A stretch of DNA of 7,557 bases from Deltaproteobacteria bacterium. Its GTDB lineage: Bacteria; Myxococcota; B64-G9. Positions 1 through 7,188 of the stretch are shown in pieces; the stretch's first letter is position 1; each line of letters begins with the position of its first letter. Made by a program: the position numbers and the translations under genes. Under the pieces are notes generated by a model. That model saw only the letters and a list, made by a program, of their open reading frames with translations. It made no database searches and was not told where the DNA came from. Where the stretch lies: NCBI GenBank assembly GCA_030591745.1, contig JAUVAM010000165.1:1-7557 (forward strand), in the 5' to 3' direction.

Positions 1-1130
1 ATGAGCGGGATCCGGCCGCCTTGATTGAGAATAGTTTGGATTTGGCCTTCGACATGCAGACCGCCGATCGGGGCGCCATTTTGCTGAGGGACGAAGAGGG
101 TGCTCCACTGACCCCGGCCTTGACCCGTTTGCGAGAGGGGGGGGGCGACGAGATCATCATTCCCGACAGCATCTTGCGCCGAGCCGTGGAGGAACGTTCG
201 GCTGTGTTGAGCGCGGATGCCACCGTGGATTTGCGTTTTTCCAATTCCGACAGCGTAATGCGTGAGGGCATTCGTAGCGCCATGTGTGTCCCACTGGTAG
301 GCGAAGGGGAGGTTCTGGGCGTCATCCATTTAGACACCTGGGAGGAAACCGGCGCTTTCGCCGTCAAGGATCTCAGGCTTTTGAGCGTCTTGGCCAGCCA
401 GGCCGCGGCGGTACTCGAACGCGTGCGTTTGCATCAACGCCTGGAGCGAGAAAGTCAGACCCGCGAACGCTTGGCCCGTTTTTTGTCGCCCCAGGTTTTA
501 AGTCAGGTGGTCGAGCAGGGTCTGGATCTGCATGCCGGAGGACGTACGGGGTTGGTCAGCGTCCTGTTCTGTGACATCAGGGGCTTCACCTCCATGTCGG
601 AGCATTTGGAGCCGACCCAACTCGTTCGCATGCTCAACGCATATTTTGAGCGTATGGTGGATGTGGTCTTCGCCCATGGCGGGTTGCTGGATAAGTTCAT
701 CGGCGATGCCCTCATGGCGGTTTGGGGCGCGCCCATTCCGCGCGGCGACGATGCGGGTCGGGCTTTGGCCGCCGGGCATGAGATGCTGGAGGCGGTCAAA
801 CTGTTTAATGCATCCGGGGAGGGGCAGGGTTGGCCGTTTTTGGAGATCGGTGTGGGCATTAATAGCGGAGAGGCAGTGATCGGAACAGTGGGATCTTCAC
901 TGCGAATGGAGTATACCGTGATGGGAGACACCGTGAATTTGGCCTCACGGATTTGTGATATGGCTCGACCGGGTCAGTTGCTCATCACGGAGGCCTCGCG
1001 GCGACAAGCTGAAGATGTCTTGGGTAAGGACCTGCGGGTCAATACTTTGGAGGCATGCGGCATTCGTGGTCGACGTCAAAAAGTTGTGACCCATGAGGTG
1101 GTGGCCCTGCCCAGACCGGGGTCGCGCTGA
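1..1130 (+). CDS. GAF-domain class III adenylate cyclase, 5'-truncated by the window edge
   Basis: Predicted cytoplasmic class III nucleotide cyclase making cAMP from ATP. The frame is open to the left edge (codons in phase with position 3), so the TTG at 21 is probably not the real start. Numbering residues from that TTG, a GAF-type sensor module spans about 1-135. A charged helical linker (about 132-165) ends in the RFLSPQVL motif typical of the junction to this cyclase class. The catalytic domain is about 178-330. Its key residues are present: metal-binding Asp185 (FCDIRGFT) and Asp229 (FIGDALMAVWG), Lys225 and Thr299 in the purine-specifying positions (Lys with Thr or Asp favours ATP), and Asn306 and Arg310 of VNLASR for transition-state binding. 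It should therefore be active as an adenylate cyclase. Related proteins often carry an FHA or other sensor domain before the GAF, but that part is outside the window. It ends 19 bp before the kinase gene and is probably co-transcribed with it. Confidence 0.93.
   Translation, partial: ERDPAALIENSLDLAFDMQTADRGAILLRDEEGAPLTPALTRLREGGGDEIIIPDSILRRAVEERSAVLSADATVDLRFSNSDSVMREGIRSAMCVPLVGEGEVLGVIHLDTWEETGAFAVKDLRLLSVLASQAAAVLERVRLHQRLERESQTRERLARFLSPQVLSQVVEQGLDLHAGGRTGLVSVLFCDIRGFTSMSEHLEPTQLVRMLNAYFERMVDVVFAHGGLLDKFIGDALMAVWGAPIPRGDDAGRALAAGHEMLEAVKLFNASGEGQGWPFLEIGVGINSGEAVIGTVGSSLRMEYTVMGDTVNLASRICDMARPGQLLITEASRRQAEDVLGKDLRVNTLEACGIRGRRQKVVTHEVVALPRPGSR
137..145 (+). repeat. Nine-G homopolymer inside the cyclase gene
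   Basis: A run of nine G residues encodes Gly-Gly-Gly in a loop of the GAF domain. Such runs are prone to slippage in replication and sequencing. The reading frame is intact here at nine. Confidence 0.85.
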
Positions 1131-1149
1131 GCGAGAAGAGAAAAGCAAC

Positions 1150-3429
1150 ATGCCCAAACAACTTTGCCCAGCATGTGGTGTGAACAACGACGTGGGCATT
1201 TTTGTGACCGGTCAGCGGGTGCGTTGTGATGCCTGCGGCTTGCCTTTTACTGTAAGTCGCGAAGAGTCCATGCTGATCGATCCAGGGGAGCAGGCCAAGC
1301 GGCCAGGGCGGAAAGACGCCCCAGCCAGCGATGGTTTGCCCGGGGTACACCCGGTATTGCGCAGAAAGTTCGCGGCACGTAAGCCGGATGCGGCTGCTCG
1401 GCCGATTGCCCAGCCCAAGAGCCCCCAGCCCAAGATTCCCCGTGTGGCCCAAGCCAAGGAGGCGCAGCCGCCAGTCAGTCCTGAACCACCACCAGCGCCA
1501 GCAGCAGCACCAGCGCCAGCAGCAGCACCAGCAGCAGCACCAGCAGCAGCACCAGCAGCAGCACCAGCGCCAGCAGCAGCACCAGCCGCGCCCGCAGAGC
1601 CAGCCGCAGCACCGGCCGCAGACTCGGACACCTTCACGGGGGGCGTGGGTCTGTCCATCCCGGGTTTTGAGATTTATGAGGTCATCGGCAAGGGGGGCAT
1701 GGGCAAAGTCTATCGCGCCAAGCAATTGTCACTGGATCGGACCGTGGCCATCAAGGTGCTCAACGAGGATTTGGCCCGCCATCGATCGTTCATCAAGCGC
1801 TTCGAAAAAGAGACGGCCTCCTTGGCCGCCATGTCTCATCCCAATATCACCGCCATCATCGATCGCGGGCACGTAGACAGCGTCTACTTTTTTGTCATGG
1901 AATTCGTTGATGGGCCGAGCATGCGTCACAAGATCAACGAAGGCAGAAAGCCCGTCGATGAAGTGCTTGAGATGTTTGTCGTCCTTTGCGGGGCCATCGA
2001 TCATGCTCACCAGCGAGGCGTTATCCATCGCGACATGAAACCTGAAAATGTACTGTTTTCCAAGGAGGGGGTGCTGAAGGTGGCCGACTTTGGTCTGGCC
2101 AATATCCTGGATGAAAAAGGAAGATGGGAATTGACCCGCACCAAGGTCAGTATGGGCACAGTCAACTACATGGCCCCGGAACAACGTCGTGATGCAAAGC
2201 ATGTGGACGGCCGAGCCGACATTTACTCACTCGGCGTTATGATTTATGAAATGGTGTCCGGTGAGTTGCCCTTGGGGCGCTTCGACCCGCCCAGCAAACA
2301 CCGGGTCGGCAGCGATCCTGAATTGGATAAGCTGGTGTTGAAGATGCTGGATTTCGATCCGGATAGACGACCCCAGCGGGCAGGGTTGGTGGCTGCGAGT
2401 CTGGAGTCCATCATGGGCCGCAGCCAGGAAGGCATGGCGGAACAGAACAAGGTGCCTGCCGCTGAAGCCAGGCAAAGCGATGATGATGGTGCCGCCAATT
2501 CAAATGCGGAGGGTCCAGAGCCGGCGGCCACGCCTCGAAAGCCGAGATCCCGTTTTCGAATTCCCTGGGTTGTACTGAGCTGGACGGCAGGTTTGTTGAT
2601 GCTGGGGATCGTCACCGCAGCGGTTTTCTGGGTGTTGTTGCATGGTGAGATTGACGAGGAGCCTGGCGATCTTGTGCTCAAGGTTGAAGGCAAGGGCTTT
2701 GGTTTTGCAGTTAAGCATCCTTACCGGGTTCAGTCTTTGCACCCATCATCGATGCTGCGCAAGCCCAATCGCGTGGGGGCCAGTTTTGATTTCTCAAAGA
2801 GATCGACTCTGCCTGCATTGCCTGTGCGATTCATTGGTGGTCAGTGGTCTTTGGGGGAAGGGGTTTTGAAACAAGATAGCTGTGGCGAAGAGCTTACGAT
2901 CAACCAGCGGGCGGCGCGGGCTGTTTTCGGCCGTGATGCGCGGCCCCCCGAGGGACTGCATTTGTTGCTGCGTATGGATGTGGAACCCGCCGTGTTCTCT
3001 GTCGCTGGAGAAGAGCGTTCCGTCGATTATTGGCTGAAGAAGCGACTTGCGGCGACGCCCGCATTGTTGGGCGTAAATGGCAAGGCCTGGATTGGGATTG
3101 GTGTTTTGGATGAGCAGGGCGAGGGGTTCTCGGTGCGCATGCCGATGGGTTCAGAGTCACCAGCTCGGATCGAGCGCAGCGGAGTCTGGATGGAGGGCGA
3201 GGGAGCTGACCTGCTGATGAAGCAGAATTTGGCTTCAGGCGAGCGGGTGCTGGAGTTTGCGGTGCTGGATGGTCAATTCAAGATCAAGCTGGATGGTAAG
3301 CCATTGGCTCAGGGCTGGGCCGGCTTCGGCATGGGGGCTAAGGGTTATCCCGCGGTTTTGTGTCAGAATGCTCGCTGTCGGATTAAGTCATTTTCTTATG
3401 ACTATCCAAGAACTAATGGAGCCCAATAA
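1150..3429 (+). CDS. Membrane-bound Hanks-type Ser/Thr protein kinase with N-terminal zinc ribbon and periplasmic jelly-roll-like domain
   Basis: Predicted transmembrane Ser/Thr kinase, 759 residues. The ATG at 1150 is chosen over the in-frame ATG at 1093 because it follows a GAAGAG Shine-Dalgarno-like stretch, avoids overlap with the cyclase and puts the zinc ribbon at the N-terminus. Order of parts: an MJ0042-like zinc ribbon (Cys6, Cys9, Cys26, Cys29); a Pro/Ala-rich linker (about 112-157); a PknB-like kinase domain (about 173-420); an acidic, then basic linker; one membrane span (about 473-497); and a C-terminal domain of about 260 residues. The kinase has a glycine loop GKGGMGKV (180-187), ATP-binding Lys202, alpha-C Glu221, HRD with catalytic Asp295, Lys297 and Asn300, DFG at 313-315 and APE at 342-344, so it should be catalytically competent. 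Basic residues before the span put the kinase in the cytoplasm and the C-terminus in the periplasm. The C-terminal domain resembles a concanavalin-type jelly roll (for example FAVLDGQFKIKLDG), inferred by eye. The ligand and substrates are unknown. Confidence 0.93.
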   Translation: MPKQLCPACGVNNDVGIFVTGQRVRCDACGLPFTVSREESMLIDPGEQAKRPGRKDAPASDGLPGVHPVLRRKFAARKPDAAARPIAQPKSPQPKIPRVAQAKEAQPPVSPEPPPAPAAAPAPAAAPAAAPAAAPAAAPAPAAAPAAPAEPAAAPAADSDTFTGGVGLSIPGFEIYEVIGKGGMGKVYRAKQLSLDRTVAIKVLNEDLARHRSFIKRFEKETASLAAMSHPNITAIIDRGHVDSVYFFVMEFVDGPSMRHKINEGRKPVDEVLEMFVVLCGAIDHAHQRGVIHRDMKPENVLFSKEGVLKVADFGLANILDEKGRWELTRTKVSMGTVNYMAPEQRRDAKHVDGRADIYSLGVMIYEMVSGELPLGRFDPPSKHRVGSDPELDKLVLKMLDFDPDRRPQRAGLVAASLESIMGRSQEGMAEQNKVPAAEARQSDDDGAANSNAEGPEPAATPRKPRSRFRIPWVVLSWTAGLLMLGIVTAAVFWVLLHGEIDEEPGDLVLKVEGKGFGFAVKHPYRVQSLHPSSMLRKPNRVGASFDFSKRSTLPALPVRFIGGQWSLGEGVLKQDSCGEELTINQRAARAVFGRDARPPEGLHLLLRMDVEPAVFSVAGEERSVDYWLKKRLAATPALLGVNGKAWIGIGVLDEQGEGFSVRMPMGSESPARIERSGVWMEGEGADLLMKQNLASGERVLEFAVLDGQFKIKLDGKPLAQGWAGFGMGAKGYPAVLCQNARCRIKSFSYDYPRTNGAQ
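1492..1581 (+). repeat. Pro-Ala codon microsatellite (12-bp PAAA units) in the kinase linker
   Basis: The tract is built from CCA GCA GCA GCA units mixed with CCA GCG pairs, giving PAAA and PA repeats. Alanine is almost always GCA inside the tract, whereas GCC is common in the rest of the gene, which points to expansion by duplication or slippage. It encodes a flexible spacer between zinc ribbon and kinase domain. The reverse strand of this tract yields long Cys/Trp- or Gly/Ala-rich open frames that are artefacts. Confidence 0.9.
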
Positions 3430-4855
3430 CCAAGCTACCCGTATGGTCTTCGCTGGGTACCAGGGCTATCGTGGTACCGACGGCCGCGCCGACCACCACC
3501 ACACCCACGGCTGTCCAGAACCACCACTTCTCGGGCAGGGTGGCCCAATTGAATCCGTCGTCGTCTGAGTCTGATGGGGCCTTTTTGGCGTCTTCTTTAA
3601 TGGAGGCGCTCAGGTCCTTTTCCCGTTGCTCTTCTGTTTTTACGTCGGTTCCGGCATCCTTCCGCGTGGCATCGGACGCATCGGCCACAGTGTCACCACC
3701 TGTGTCACCACCTGTGTCGGTCCCTGTGTCGCCGCCTGGTACTTCTCCGGCCAGGATGGCGGCGGCATCAGCAGCGCCTTGACCTTCCTCGCCAGCGATG
3801 AGTTTTTCGAGCAGGGCCTTGCGTTTTTCCGGGTAGTCTTCTGCTGTGCTGTCTAGGGATTCTTCGAAGCGATTTACTTGCATGCCTGTTTCCATATTGC
3901 ACTTGTAGGCCACAACCTGAAGGCTCTCTGGTCCGCCTTCCACCGTGACTACGAAAACCAGTTCAACCTTCAAGAAAGCAGCCAGGGACTGAGTGGCCGT
4001 GCCAGGTGGGCCTTTAAATACCTCGGCGGTCAGGGGCTTGAAGTGCTTGGAGAAGGCCGCATGCTTGGCCGCGGGTTTGAGTTTGACGGAAAAGCGTTTG
4101 AGTTTGTCGCTGGGTACCGAGAGCTTGCCTCCCCAGGGTCTGTATCCGTCCTTGACGGCACGGATAAGATGGGCGCCGGTACGCAAGGTGTTGAGCTCCA
4201 GGGGGGTGCCACCCATATAGGTGTTGTCTACGAGGATGGCGGCACCCTGGGGGGTGGAGGTCAGTGAGACTTTGCCCTTGGCTCCTCCCATGGCCTCGGC
4301 TGCTGCAGCTTTGAAAATATCCTGGATGTTGGGCGGAAAGGTGTCGGGATCCATGGATTTTTGTCCCGGGAGATCCGCCGCTTGCATGAAATACTGGCTG
4401 CCTTTGGTGTCCTCGCCCATCAGTACCCAACTGGCCCCCAGGTACATGAGCGTTTCAACCATTGGGCTGGTCTCGGCAAGGTAGCCGTAGCCGTACTCGA
4501 ATTTTTTCAGGGCCAAGTCGAATTTGGTCTGGGCTTCTTCCAGATCCAATTCTTCGTAAGCGCGTTTGCCTTTTTTCAGCAGTTCGAGACCTTCCGAGAT
4601 TGCGGCTTTGCGAGGCCTGCCCGCGGCGTCGAGGGTTTTGTCCAGGTCCAGATTGGTCAATCCCTTGTTGATCTGGATAAGGGCCCGCAACTCGGTTTGT
4701 AAATCAACAGCCACTTTGGCTGCGACGCCCCCTCGGCCCAGGGCAAATCCGACCACTTTCTGCTCGGCTTGGACGGCTGGAGCCAGAGTCAGAGCGAGGG
4801 CAAGAATCATTGATGAGCTAGCCATTTTTCCAAAAGTTTGGATGCCAAATCGCAT
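3413..4855 (-). CDS. PEGA-domain protein with signal peptide, helical repeat region and C-terminal membrane anchor
   Basis: Predicted exported, membrane-anchored envelope protein of 480 residues, third gene of the minus-strand operon. The start ATG is preceded by GGAGG with a 5-base spacer. A signal peptide covers about 1-30, with likely cleavage after AVQA. A helical region (about 85-190) resembles the TPR-like part that often precedes PEGA domains in this group, including the motif TFPPNIQDIF. A PEGA domain covers about 194-260, with the characteristic STPQGAAILVDNTYMGGTPLEL and the later GAHLIRAVKDGY segments. A beta-rich segment (about 285-335) follows. Next comes an Asp/Gly/Thr/Lys-rich low-complexity linker (about 372-430). 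A hydrophobic span (about 445-466) follows WWFW, and a 14-residue tail ends the protein. PEGA domains are generally found in surface or envelope proteins, sometimes beside protein kinases; a specific function cannot be assigned. It stops with TAG, 17 bp inside the convergent kinase gene. Confidence 0.88.
   Translation of the reverse strand: MRFGIQTFGKMASSSMILALALTLAPAVQAEQKVVGFALGRGGVAAKVAVDLQTELRALIQINKGLTNLDLDKTLDAAGRPRKAAISEGLELLKKGKRAYEELDLEEAQTKFDLALKKFEYGYGYLAETSPMVETLMYLGASWVLMGEDTKGSQYFMQAADLPGQKSMDPDTFPPNIQDIFKAAAAEAMGGAKGKVSLTSTPQGAAILVDNTYMGGTPLELNTLRTGAHLIRAVKDGYRPWGGKLSVPSDKLKRFSVKLKPAAKHAAFSKHFKPLTAEVFKGPPGTATQSLAAFLKVELVFVVTVEGGPESLQVVAYKCNMETGMQVNRFEESLDSTAEDYPEKRKALLEKLIAGEEGQGAADAAAILAGEVPGGDTGTDTGGDTGGDTVADASDATRKDAGTDVKTEEQREKDLSASIKEDAKKAPSDSDDDGFNWATLPEKWWFWTAVGVVVVGAAVGTTIALVPSEDHTGSLVIGLH
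3456..3478. repeat. Small inverted repeat just past the kinase stop codon
   Basis: GGTACCA and TGGTACC form perfect 7-base arms around a 9-base loop, 26 bp after the kinase stop and inside the last codons of the PEGA gene. There is no T tract on either strand, so it is not a standard intrinsic terminator. A hairpin that helps stop or stabilise the kinase transcript is possible but unproven. Confidence 0.3.
3690..3737 (-). repeat. Four 12-bp tandem repeats coding the Gly/Asp/Thr linker of the PEGA protein
   Basis: Two identical copies of GTGTCACCACCT (plus-strand reading) are followed by two diverged copies (GTGTCGGTCCCT, GTGTCGCCGCCT). On the minus strand they encode GGDT/GTDT-type repeats in the spacer before the membrane anchor. 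The unit length preserves the frame, so copy number could vary without breaking the gene. Confidence 0.85.
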
Positions 4856-4860
4856 GATGG

Positions 4861-4865
4861 CCTCC
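4861..4865 (-). promoter_or_regulatory. Shine-Dalgarno of the PEGA gene
   Basis: GGAGG on the minus strand lies 5 bases before the ATG at 4855 and just after the TAG of the Kelch gene. This fixes the start and suggests that ribosomes ending on the Kelch gene can restart here. Confidence 0.8.
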
Positions 4866-4867
4866 GC

Positions 4868-6439
4868 CTATTCCGCGGTTTGCGCGGTGTAGATTTCGCC
4901 AGAACCCAACAAGCTTGAACCATCGGTCCCGCCCACAAGAAGAACGCGGGCACCACCTAGGACCAGCGAAGCATTTCCCGCCCGAGGTGTGGATAGGCGT
5001 TCAGGACCCGCGGAATGCAATCGCCCATCGCTGGAAACAAAGAGCTCCAGGTTGTCGGTGGCCTGCGCTTGAAAATCAGTAAAGCCACCGGCAAGAAGGA
5101 TTCCCTGGCCGACAATAACCTCTGCCTTGTGCATCCAGCGGGGGCTGCCCATGCCCGACTCAAGTTCAGTCTGGCTGTCATCTTGGCTGTTGTATTCGTG
5201 TATGTTGCTCGATTCGGGCGGCAGCAAGTTGGTCCCGTCGAAGCGCATGCCCCCGGAGACAAGTATGTTGTTGGGCTGCAGGGGCACGTTGGCCGCGGAA
5301 CAAAAGAAATAGTTGAGACCCGACACCGCGCGGTTGTTGAAGACATCGGCGACAGGATCGTACTCCTCGACTGCTTGGGCAGTGGGGCGGATGGCGCCGC
5401 CGATGAGCAGGATCATGCCATCTTCATTCCGTACGGCCGCGTGACCCAAACGTGGAGTATTCATCAGGGTGCCGGCATCCACAAAGTCGCCTACCGATTC
5501 ATTTGTGGGATCGAAGATGATGGCCGTGTCCAAGGCCTCGGTGCCGCCCACGCCGCCGCCCGCCACCAAAACTTTGCCGTCGTCCAGGGCGGTTGCGCTA
5601 TGGAAAACCCGACCCTCGCCCTCAGGCAAGGGCTTTCTGATCCAAAGGTCTTCGGCGGGAAGATACACCTCAAAGCTTGGGACCAAGTCCACGGGGTCGA
5701 CGTCCACCGGCAGCTCGCCAGCTGGGTCCAACTGTACGCGACTGGCCCCCCCCACCACCAGGACGCTGCCGTCCGGCAAAGGGGTGGCGGTTGCCAGGGC
5801 ACGGGGGTCATGTAAAGCCGCAACTGGGTAGATGGTGCCTGTGCCCGGATCGAAAACGTCCACCGCTGCGGTGGCTTGGCCTTGAGTGCAGCCTGGGCCG
5901 CAGCCGTCTGCCGACAACGCACTCACACCGCCCACGATCAAAATGCGGCCGTCGCCCAGGGGGGCGGCTGTCGTGAAAGAACGAGCTTGATGCAGGGGGC
6001 GCATGGAGCAGGACATGTCTTCCATGGTAGTCAGGAAAACGTCCGCGAAGGCATTGCGGCCCTCTGTGATATTGATGTGTTGGCTGGCACCTCGCCATGT
6101 CGGTGTGCCGCTTTCGACGCCCACCACTTCCAGGGTCAAATCATAGGCCGGATCGATGCCGTCGATGATGACATTGTCCCCACCACTCAATTCGATGGAT
6201 TTTTTGAAGTGCAGTTCTCCCGTGCTGGTCAAGAGGCGGATGTCCAGTCGACTCAGGGTGGGCGGGTTCGCGTCGGCGACCCATGTTTCGGGACAGGGGC
6301 TGTCCAAGGCCTGGCGCGCAAAGCTCAGATTCATGCCGCCGCCAGGCTTCATATCGCCCAGGTCGCAGGCCAGCAACAATGAGGCCGCAGTCGCGCAAAC
6401 ACAGAATTGCCGGAAGACAGAAAGCCCTTTTTGTTTCAC
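4868..6439 (-). CDS. Kelch-repeat lipoprotein, predicted seven-bladed beta-propeller
   Basis: Predicted exported lipoprotein of 523 residues, second gene of the minus-strand operon. The start is GTG at 6439, supported by AAGGAGG six bases upstream. The signal peptide ends in a lipobox LLAC with Cys25 as the lipidated residue; Asp26 is at +2, which in E. coli would favour inner-membrane retention, though sorting rules here are unknown. Residues about 60-138 form a beta-rich domain I do not recognise. After it come seven Kelch-like motifs, each with an aromatic or basic lead-in and a hydrophobic strand ending in Gly-Gly: ILIVGG (166-171), VLVVGG (226-231), VLVAGG (290-295), ILLIGG (343-348), ILVSGG (392-397), ILLAGG (447-452) and VLLVGG (499-504). 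Seven copies fit a closed propeller. Such domains normally bind proteins or sugars; enzymatic residues were not identified. It ends with TAG, 12 bp before the PEGA gene. Confidence 0.9.
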   Translation of the reverse strand: MKQKGLSVFRQFCVCATAASLLLACDLGDMKPGGGMNLSFARQALDSPCPETWVADANPPTLSRLDIRLLTSTGELHFKKSIELSGGDNVIIDGIDPAYDLTLEVVGVESGTPTWRGASQHINITEGRNAFADVFLTTMEDMSCSMRPLHQARSFTTAAPLGDGRILIVGGVSALSADGCGPGCTQGQATAAVDVFDPGTGTIYPVAALHDPRALATATPLPDGSVLVVGGASRVQLDPAGELPVDVDPVDLVPSFEVYLPAEDLWIRKPLPEGEGRVFHSATALDDGKVLVAGGGVGGTEALDTAIIFDPTNESVGDFVDAGTLMNTPRLGHAAVRNEDGMILLIGGAIRPTAQAVEEYDPVADVFNNRAVSGLNYFFCSAANVPLQPNNILVSGGMRFDGTNLLPPESSNIHEYNSQDDSQTELESGMGSPRWMHKAEVIVGQGILLAGGFTDFQAQATDNLELFVSSDGRLHSAGPERLSTPRAGNASLVLGGARVLLVGGTDGSSLLGSGEIYTAQTAE

Positions 6440-7188
6440 GAAGCGCCTCCTTCCGATGATGGATTCGCTGGAGTCGCAGCACCTGCGTCACTCTCGGGGG
6501 CCGGTACATCCGGAAAGCCCTCCCAGGATTGCACCACATCGTTTTTCAAGACGACCTTGCGTTTGGATGCGTAGGTCCAGTTTTCGATCCGCGCGCCCGA
6601 AATGCTCTTTCGCGAGATTTTGTCCGGATAGCCCCTTGAGCGCATCAGGGCGTCGGCCCGCATGCCTCGCACGATTTTCTTTTTGTCGATGGCCTCCAAT
6701 ACTTCCGGCAGGCGAGATGCAAAGGCTCCCCTTGGATCTTCCTTGACCAAAAAAGTAGCCAAGGCCGAGTCAAATTGCTTTACGCGGCGGAACTCTTGTG
6801 TGAGCACCAGCACGTAGGGTTTTGGGGTGTCGCCTTCCACCTTCTCCAGGTATACCCAGACGAAGTGGCGTGGGGACTTGAGCTTGCGATCGGAGATGGC
6901 CGCGGAAGTAGGAAACTCGACCCGCTTGATAAGCATGGCCGTGCCCATGGGCAGGACGTGATCTGTCTTGGATGGCAGGATGGGATCCCCGCTCACACCC
7001 TGGATGAGCACGCGTTCATCAAAGGCCCGTTCGGAGATCAAAAGTCGGTCGTCGTAAGCAAAGAAAGGCCCTGCAAAAAATGACTGCTTCAGATACAAGC
7101 GCTTGTCAAAATGGCCCTTTTCAATGGCTTGTTGGTCCGCCTGGCTTAACAGAGTGTACGATTTGCAGGCACCCAGCGCCGTGGCCAA
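6436..7188 (-). CDS. Putative lipoprotein with BamE/SmpA-like C-terminal domain; signal peptide interrupted by TAG upstream
   Basis: The given span is the uninterrupted part; its first codon is TTG at 7188. The natural start is almost certainly ATG at 7230, which has an ideal Shine-Dalgarno and in-frame lipoprotein signal sequence, but codon 11 is TAG. From 7230 the protein would be 264 residues with a lipobox LGAC and lipidated Cys22 (Lys23 at +2). The main body, about 40-180 in that numbering, is not recognised. It contains a mixed beta region and a segment FVWVYLEKV. Residues about 186-238 look like the BamE/SmpA/OmlA fold: IVRGMRADALMRSRGYPD followed by ENWTY and a hydrophobic strand, matching the family pattern of Gly-x5-hydrophobic, Gly-x-Pro, Trp-x-Tyr. 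This assignment is by eye. The tail is Pro/Ala/Ser/Gly-rich. The frame is open for all 250 codons and overlaps the Kelch start by 4 bp. Translation from TTG 7188 would lose the charged and most of the hydrophobic part of the signal, so export would probably fail. Confidence 0.75.
   Translation of the reverse strand: MATALGACKSYTLLSQADQQAIEKGHFDKRLYLKQSFFAGPFFAYDDRLLISERAFDERVLIQGVSGDPILPSKTDHVLPMGTAMLIKRVEFPTSAAISDRKLKSPRHFVWVYLEKVEGDTPKPYVLVLTQEFRRVKQFDSALATFLVKEDPRGAFASRLPEVLEAIDKKKIVRGMRADALMRSRGYPDKISRKSISGARIENWTYASKRKVVLKNDVVQSWEGFPDVPAPESDAGAATPANPSSEGGAS
6446..6452 (-). promoter_or_regulatory. Shine-Dalgarno supporting the GTG start of the Kelch gene
   Basis: AAGGAGG on the minus strand lies 6 bases before the GTG at 6439. 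It lies inside the end of the upstream gene, and the two frames overlap as GTGA (6436-6439), a classic arrangement for translational coupling. Confidence 0.85.

Noticed and set aside
1093..1149. Upstream ATG as the start of the kinase
   Set aside because: It overlaps the cyclase end, has no Shine-Dalgarno, and would add a 19-residue tail before the zinc ribbon.
1212..1658. Minus-strand Gly/Ala-rich frame
   Set aside because: Same repeat read in another frame; low complexity and overlaps a strongly supported gene.
1039..1725. Long minus-strand open frame with Cys/Trp-rich repeats opposite the kinase gene
   Set aside because: It is the antisense of the Pro/Ala microsatellite and of conserved zinc-ribbon and kinase codons; no Shine-Dalgarno and no sensible protein.
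3456..3478. Intrinsic terminator between the convergent genes
   Set aside because: The stem is only 7 bp with a 9-base loop and no T tract on either strand; kept only as a possible hairpin.
5015..5815. 266-codon plus-strand open frame opposite the Kelch gene
   Set aside because: Shadow of the Kelch coding strand; the sense frame has a lipobox and seven Kelch motifs, whereas this one has no recognisable domain.
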